Source of the DNA: Bacillota bacterium
GTDB taxonomy: Bacteria > Bacillota > Clostridia > Tissierellales > Sedimentibacteraceae
DNA: 5,370 nt
Assembly: GCA_023416855.1 (NCBI GenBank)
Contig: JAEZGU010000242.1
Coordinates: forward strand, 1 to 5,370
Direction: 5' to 3'
Shown here: one piece after another, positions 5,040-5,370 of the stretch
Layout: each line of letters opens with the position of its first letter
How positions within the stretch are numbered: position 1 is the first letter of the stretch
Notes under the pieces: model-generated
Seen by the model: only the letters and a program-made list of their open reading frames with translations
Told to the model about the DNA's origin: nothing
The model's database searches: none
Program-made: the position numbers and the translations under genes

Positions 5040-5049
5040 TTCTCCGCCA
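5040..5049 (+). repeat. Right attachment core (attR), TTCTCCGCCA
   Basis: An exact direct copy of the tRNA-Ser 3' end (252-261). It is not preceded by the rest of a tRNA, so it is the leftover target copy or the duplicated core. The preceding CGGAG makes a CGGAG-TT-CTCCG mini-palindrome (5035-5046) overlapping the core. The sequence after it leads into a strong terminator, fitting the original downstream region of the tRNA gene. Confidence 0.65.
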
Positions 5050-5083
5050 ATACAAAAGGCTCACCGTAGGTGGGTGGCGCAAC

Positions 5084-5120
5084 CATAACTTTGCCAAATG
5101 GCAAGGTTATGTTCTTTTTT
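5084..5120 (+). terminator. Rho-independent terminator, probably the original tRNA-Ser terminator
   Basis: A 12-bp stem pairs 5084-5095 (CATAACTTTGCC) with 5100-5111 (GGCAAGGTTATG), with one G-U pair and loop AAAT, followed by TTCTTTTTT. It lies 34 bases past the right attachment repeat and now would terminate any read-through from the winged-helix/TPR operon. A smaller hairpin, CTCACC-GTA-GGTGGG (5060-5074), precedes it. Confidence 0.85.
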
Positions 5121-5164
5121 CGGAAGGAGAGCTAGAATATTTTCATTTCTCTGTTTTGACGACT

Positions 5165-5204
5165 CTTTAAAAACCAAAATGGAATACGCAGAGAATTCCA
5201 TCTT
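5165..5204 (-). terminator. Terminator of the leftward gene at the right edge
   Basis: Arms 5176-5185 (AAAATGGAAT) and 5195-5204 (ATTCCATCTT) form a 10-bp stem with one wobble pair and a 9-nt loop. Read leftward it is followed by GGTTTTTAAAG. It begins about 30 bases after the stop codon of the leftward partial gene. Confidence 0.65.
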
Positions 5205-5234
5205 GATTCAGATATAATACTATGCTTCTATAAG

Positions 5235-5370
5235 CTACATATTGCCGCTAAAATCAGATGTTGATCCTTGCATTGAATGATCATGCCCTTGGGCGTATTC
5301 CGTATCGCCGCTATATTCGTGGTAATGTCCGTCTCTTGTTTCTATTTGCCGATTGGTTGAAATCCTATAT
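5235..5370 (-). CDS. C-terminal 44 aa of a His/Gly-rich protein, YmaF-like (partial)
   Basis: On the complement, a frame open from the window edge ends at TAG (5237-5235). The visible 44 residues include TRDGHYHEYSGDTEYAQGHD and end DFSGNM. The spaced GHxH and SGxT motifs resemble the repeating His pattern of YmaF-family proteins of spore-forming Bacillota, which are small, poorly characterised and thought to be spore-associated. That match rests on motif likeness only. A leftward terminator after the stop supports a real gene. Its base composition and its position outside the right attachment repeat indicate host chromosome. The start and full length are outside the window. Confidence 0.6.
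   Translation of the reverse strand, partial: YRISTNRQIETRDGHYHEYSGDTEYAQGHDHSMQGSTSDFSGNM

Larger units (their letters stand above)
262..5049. mobile_element. Integrase-less element inserted at the 3' end of tRNA-Ser
   Basis: The interval is bracketed by direct copies of TTCTCCGCCA (252-261 and 5040-5049), with 12-bp inverted repeats just inside (265-276 and 5017-5028). Its interior is more AT-rich than the flanks. The left end supplies its own terminator for the tRNA, while another terminator lies just beyond the right repeat, as expected if the tRNA and its original terminator were split by insertion. Contents are a degenerate stretch, a leftward small hydrophobic peptide gene, a nitrilase-superfamily protein, and a winged-helix/TPR gene pair. 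No integrase, transposase, excisionase, replication or mobilisation gene is visible. It could be a cis-mobilisable element (att-bounded, moved by a helper integrase), a deletion remnant, or one member of a tandem array. Chance similarity of a 10-mer is possible but unlikely given its exact position at the tRNA end. Confidence 0.65.

Overview
The window looks like a piece of a low-GC Bacillota (Clostridia/Bacilli-type) chromosome. The signs are AGGAGG-type Shine-Dalgarno sites, perfect TTGNNN-17-TATAAT promoters, a tRNA gene with an encoded CCA end, AT-rich coding, and a His/Gly-rich C-terminus at the right edge that resembles spore-associated YmaF-like proteins. The two outer flanks (about 1-260 and 5050-5370) are visibly less AT-rich than the interior.

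Layout. 1-60: apparent start region of a leftward gene. 103-261: a promoter and a complete tRNA-Ser(CGA). 252-5049: what I read as a small element (about 4.8 kb) inserted at the 3' end of this tRNA. A 10-bp piece of the tRNA end, TTCTCCGCCA, is repeated at 5040-5049. A 12-bp inverted repeat sits just inside both ends (265-276 / 5017-5028). The left end carries a strong terminator that ends tRNA transcription, while a second terminator at 5084-5120 sits beyond the right repeat, where the original tRNA terminator would be expected. No integrase or transposase lies inside, so the element would have to be moved in trans or be a deletion derivative. 5165-5370: the end and terminator of a leftward host gene.

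Element contents. A degenerate stretch (366-737) holds protein-like fragments in shifting frames. A leftward 30-codon hydrophobic peptide gene (1024-1116) has its Shine-Dalgarno region inside an inverted repeat and ends in a rho-independent terminator, which is the architecture of a type I toxin mRNA. The rightward cargo follows: a 465-aa protein with a C-terminal nitrilase-superfamily (carbon-nitrogen hydrolase) domain retaining a Glu-Lys-Cys triad, then, behind its own promoter, a tightly coupled pair encoding a 271-aa winged-helix protein and a 364-aa TPR-like helical-repeat protein. Direct repeats and a dyad lie at and just after the start point of the pair's promoter and look like an operator.

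Inference: the element resembles a defence- or fitness-type cargo island. It would combine a stability module (toxin-like peptide), an enzymatic effector (nitrilase-like) and a sensor/regulator pair (winged helix plus TPR). I know of no named system with this exact composition, and none of the functions beyond fold-level assignments is demonstrated by the sequence.
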